A DNA stretch of 64,000 nt from Streptomyces sp. MBT53 (lineage in GTDB: Bacteria; Actinomycetota; Actinomycetes; Streptomycetales; Streptomycetaceae): positions 1-64,000 of the forward strand of contig NZ_JAEQAZ010000005.1 of NCBI RefSeq assembly GCF_016654115.1, read 5' to 3'. A model generated the notes under the pieces. The model searched no databases, had not been told where the DNA came from, and saw nothing but the letters and a program-made list of their open reading frames with translations. How positions within the stretch are numbered: position 1 is the stretch's first letter; every line of letters starts with the position of its first letter. Of this stretch, positions 62,682 to 64,000 are shown one piece after another. Both the position numbers and the translations under genes were made by a program.

Positions 62682-63767
62682 ATGTTTCGGCTCGATATTG
62701 ATCCCGCAACGCTGGCGGAGACTGATGAGCAGCGCCAACTACGTTCGGTTCTACGGGACTTGCTCGGCGAATTCCGTGGATCCGACCAGGTGCTCTGGGA
62801 GCGGCTCGCCGGTGAGATCGGGGTGCACGGGCTCGCGTTGCCCGAGGAGTATGGCGGGGCTGGGTACACGTACGCCGAACTTGGCGTCGCTTTCGAGGAG
62901 TTGGGGCGGGTGCTGTGTTCCGCGCCCCTGCTCACCACTGTTGTTCTCGCCGGGCATGCCCTGTTGGTGAGCGGTGATCAACAGGCCTGTGCGCGATGGC
63001 TCCCGGGCATCGCGTCCGGCGAACTCACGGCCACGGTCGCTGGGTTCGTGCACGCAGCCGACGTCACCGCCGAACGGGGCCCCAGCGGCTGGGTGTTGCG
63101 CGGAGATGCCGACTTCGTACCCGGCGGAGAGGGTGCGGATCTGCTGCTGGTCAAAGCCCGCGCGCCTGACGGGGAGCGGGTGTTCGCCTGTGAGCCGGAC
63201 GGTGCGACCTGTGACCGTACGGCTCGGCGGGTCCTCGATCCCACGCGGCGGCAGGCACGCGTGGGATTCCGCGGAGCGCGGGCCGAGCCGGTCGGTGAGC
63301 CCGGGTGGGCGGCGGCGGTTGTCGACGCCGTGCTCGACGCCGGCCGGGTGGCCCTGGCGGCCGAGCATGTCGGCGGCAGTGCGCACGCCCTGGACGCCGT
63401 GCTCGACCATGTCTCGGGGCGGACCCAGTTCGGGCGGGCCATCGGCTCGTTCCAGGCGGTCAAGCACCGGCTGGCGGATCTGCTCGTCGAGATCGAGGGG
63501 GCGCGGTCGGCCTCGGCGTACGCGAGCGCCTGCCTTGCCGCGGGTGCGCCGGAACTCCCGCTCGCCGCGAGCGCCGCGGCGGTCGCGTGCACCGGTGCCT
63601 ACCGGCTCGCGACGACGGAATACGTGCAGCTCCACGGCGGGATCGGCTTCACCTGGGAGCACCCTGCCCATCTGTATCTGCGCCGGGCGCGGGCCGACGA
63701 GGCGCTGTTCGGCACCGGTGACGACCATCGGGTGCGTCTGGCCGGACTGCTCGGCCTCGCCCGCTGA
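62682..63767 (+). CDS. Acyl-CoA dehydrogenase family protein, apparently lacking the catalytic EGT motif
   Basis: 361 residues from the ATG at 62682 (MFRLDIDPAT), preceded by gggagg; an upstream frame lies over the repeat. The ACAD fold is recognisable (LHGGIGFTWEHPAHLYLRRA) and FAD segments are present. In catalytic members a Glu in the terminal YEGT motif removes the alpha proton; here the corresponding segment reads DEALFGTGD. Several actinomycete steroid-side-chain enzymes are heterotetramers of one catalytic and one FAD-only subunit, so this may be the second type, with a partner outside the window. Confidence 0.85.
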   Translation: MFRLDIDPATLAETDEQRQLRSVLRDLLGEFRGSDQVLWERLAGEIGVHGLALPEEYGGAGYTYAELGVAFEELGRVLCSAPLLTTVVLAGHALLVSGDQQACARWLPGIASGELTATVAGFVHAADVTAERGPSGWVLRGDADFVPGGEGADLLLVKARAPDGERVFACEPDGATCDRTARRVLDPTRRQARVGFRGARAEPVGEPGWAAAVVDAVLDAGRVALAAEHVGGSAHALDAVLDHVSGRTQFGRAIGSFQAVKHRLADLLVEIEGARSASAYASACLAAGAPELPLAASAAAVACTGAYRLATTEYVQLHGGIGFTWEHPAHLYLRRARADEALFGTGDDHRVRLAGLLGLAR

Positions 63768-63827
63768 TCGCTTGCCGGTGGATCGCCTCCCGATCCATTG
63801 ACAGGGGCATCCGTCCACCCACAGAAT

Positions 63828-63840
63828 CGAACTCAATTCA
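63828..63840. promoter_or_regulatory. Shared operator copy 4 (enoyl-CoA hydratase)
   Basis: CGAACTCAATTCA matches the shared motif at 11 of 13 positions and is followed immediately by another half-site (gttcag). It ends 20 bases before the ATG of the hydratase gene at 63860. Confidence 0.65.
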
Positions 63841-63859
63841 GTTCAGTTTGGAGGAGCTC

Positions 63860-64000
63860 ATGGCAGTCGAAGACGAGATCCAGTTCGAGCGCGACGGACA
63901 GGTCGCGCGGGTCTGGCTGAACCGCCCGCACAAGAAGAACTGCGTGACCGTGCCGATCCTCGACCGGCTGGACGAGATCATCACCGAGGTCGACGCCGAC
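63860..64000 (+). CDS. Enoyl-CoA hydratase/isomerase (crotonase) family protein, 3' truncated by the window end
   Basis: 47 residues are present from the ATG at 63860, preceded by ggagga. The start (MAVEDEIQFERDGQVARVWL, then NRPHKKNCVTVPILDRLDE) is typical of crotonases, whose first conserved block ends with NRP. The oxyanion-hole and catalytic Glu lie beyond the window. It continues the CoA-linked degradation cluster, and the shared operator sits just upstream. Confidence 0.85.
   Translation, partial: MAVEDEIQFERDGQVARVWLNRPHKKNCVTVPILDRLDEIITEVDAD

Overview
The window is chromosomal DNA from a Streptomyces-type actinomycete. The evidence is very high G+C with strong GC bias at third codon positions, frequent GTG starts with GTGA/ATGA start-stop overlaps, rare TTA codons, and actinomycete families such as the MmyB-type and Scr1-like XRE regulators, the Methyltransf_19 methyltransferase and a Ser/Thr kinase with an extracytoplasmic tail. 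There is no rRNA, CRISPR array, complete tRNA or insertion sequence, so this looks like arm or accessory sequence made of small regulator-plus-target modules.

Layout. 1-5.4 kb: tail of a secreted protein, a LacI-family regulator divergent from a ROK sugar kinase with a perfect palindrome between them, and a secreted GH27 alpha-galactosidase. 5.5-8 kb: an epimerase, a small secreted peptide and a P-loop kinase/NUDIX fusion. 8.2-14.2 kb: a complete peptide-type ABC importer. 14.2-17 kb: a phosphotransferase-like protein, DUF1905 and an M20 peptidase. 17-24.6 kb: a flavoprotein, a deazaflavin-type oxidoreductase divergent from a TetR with paired operators, a two-component system, and an MFS/MarR pair. 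24.7-31 kb: alpha/beta hydrolase with an OhrR-like regulator, an MFS exporter and a TetR, an SGNH esterase and a PEP-mutase/isocitrate-lyase family enzyme. 31-34.2 kb: decayed DNA, with a frameshifted low-GC gene, an intact S66 peptidase, and remnants of catA, catC and a LAL-type LuxR regulator joined head to head. 34.2-41.9 kb: methyltransferase, PucR, an XRE regulator beside a 13-bp tandem array and a secreted beta-propeller, another secreted protein, an MFS exporter behind two operator-like repeats, and a GntR. 41.9-48.1 kb: a six-gene rhamnose/fucose-like sugar operon. 48.3-54.1 kb: XRE, methyltransferase, MFS, a stand-alone proteasome-beta-like protein and a Ser/Thr kinase; three of these five genes carry a TTA codon.

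54.3-64 kb is the best candidate for an undescribed system. It holds a Liv-type ABC importer in which one permease and both ATPases are fused in a single 840-residue polypeptide, followed by a KstD-like flavoprotein, a zinc alcohol dehydrogenase, an SDR, an acyl-CoA dehydrogenase that seems to lack the usual catalytic EGT motif, and the start of an enoyl-CoA hydratase. The same 13-bp pseudo-palindrome (TGAACTcACTTCA) precedes the transporter operon, the flavoprotein, the divergent ADH/SDR pair and the hydratase. It therefore looks like one regulon that imports a cyclic or branched substrate, oxidises it and passes it into CoA-linked ring or side-chain degradation. The regulator, CoA ligase and thiolase would lie to the right of the window.
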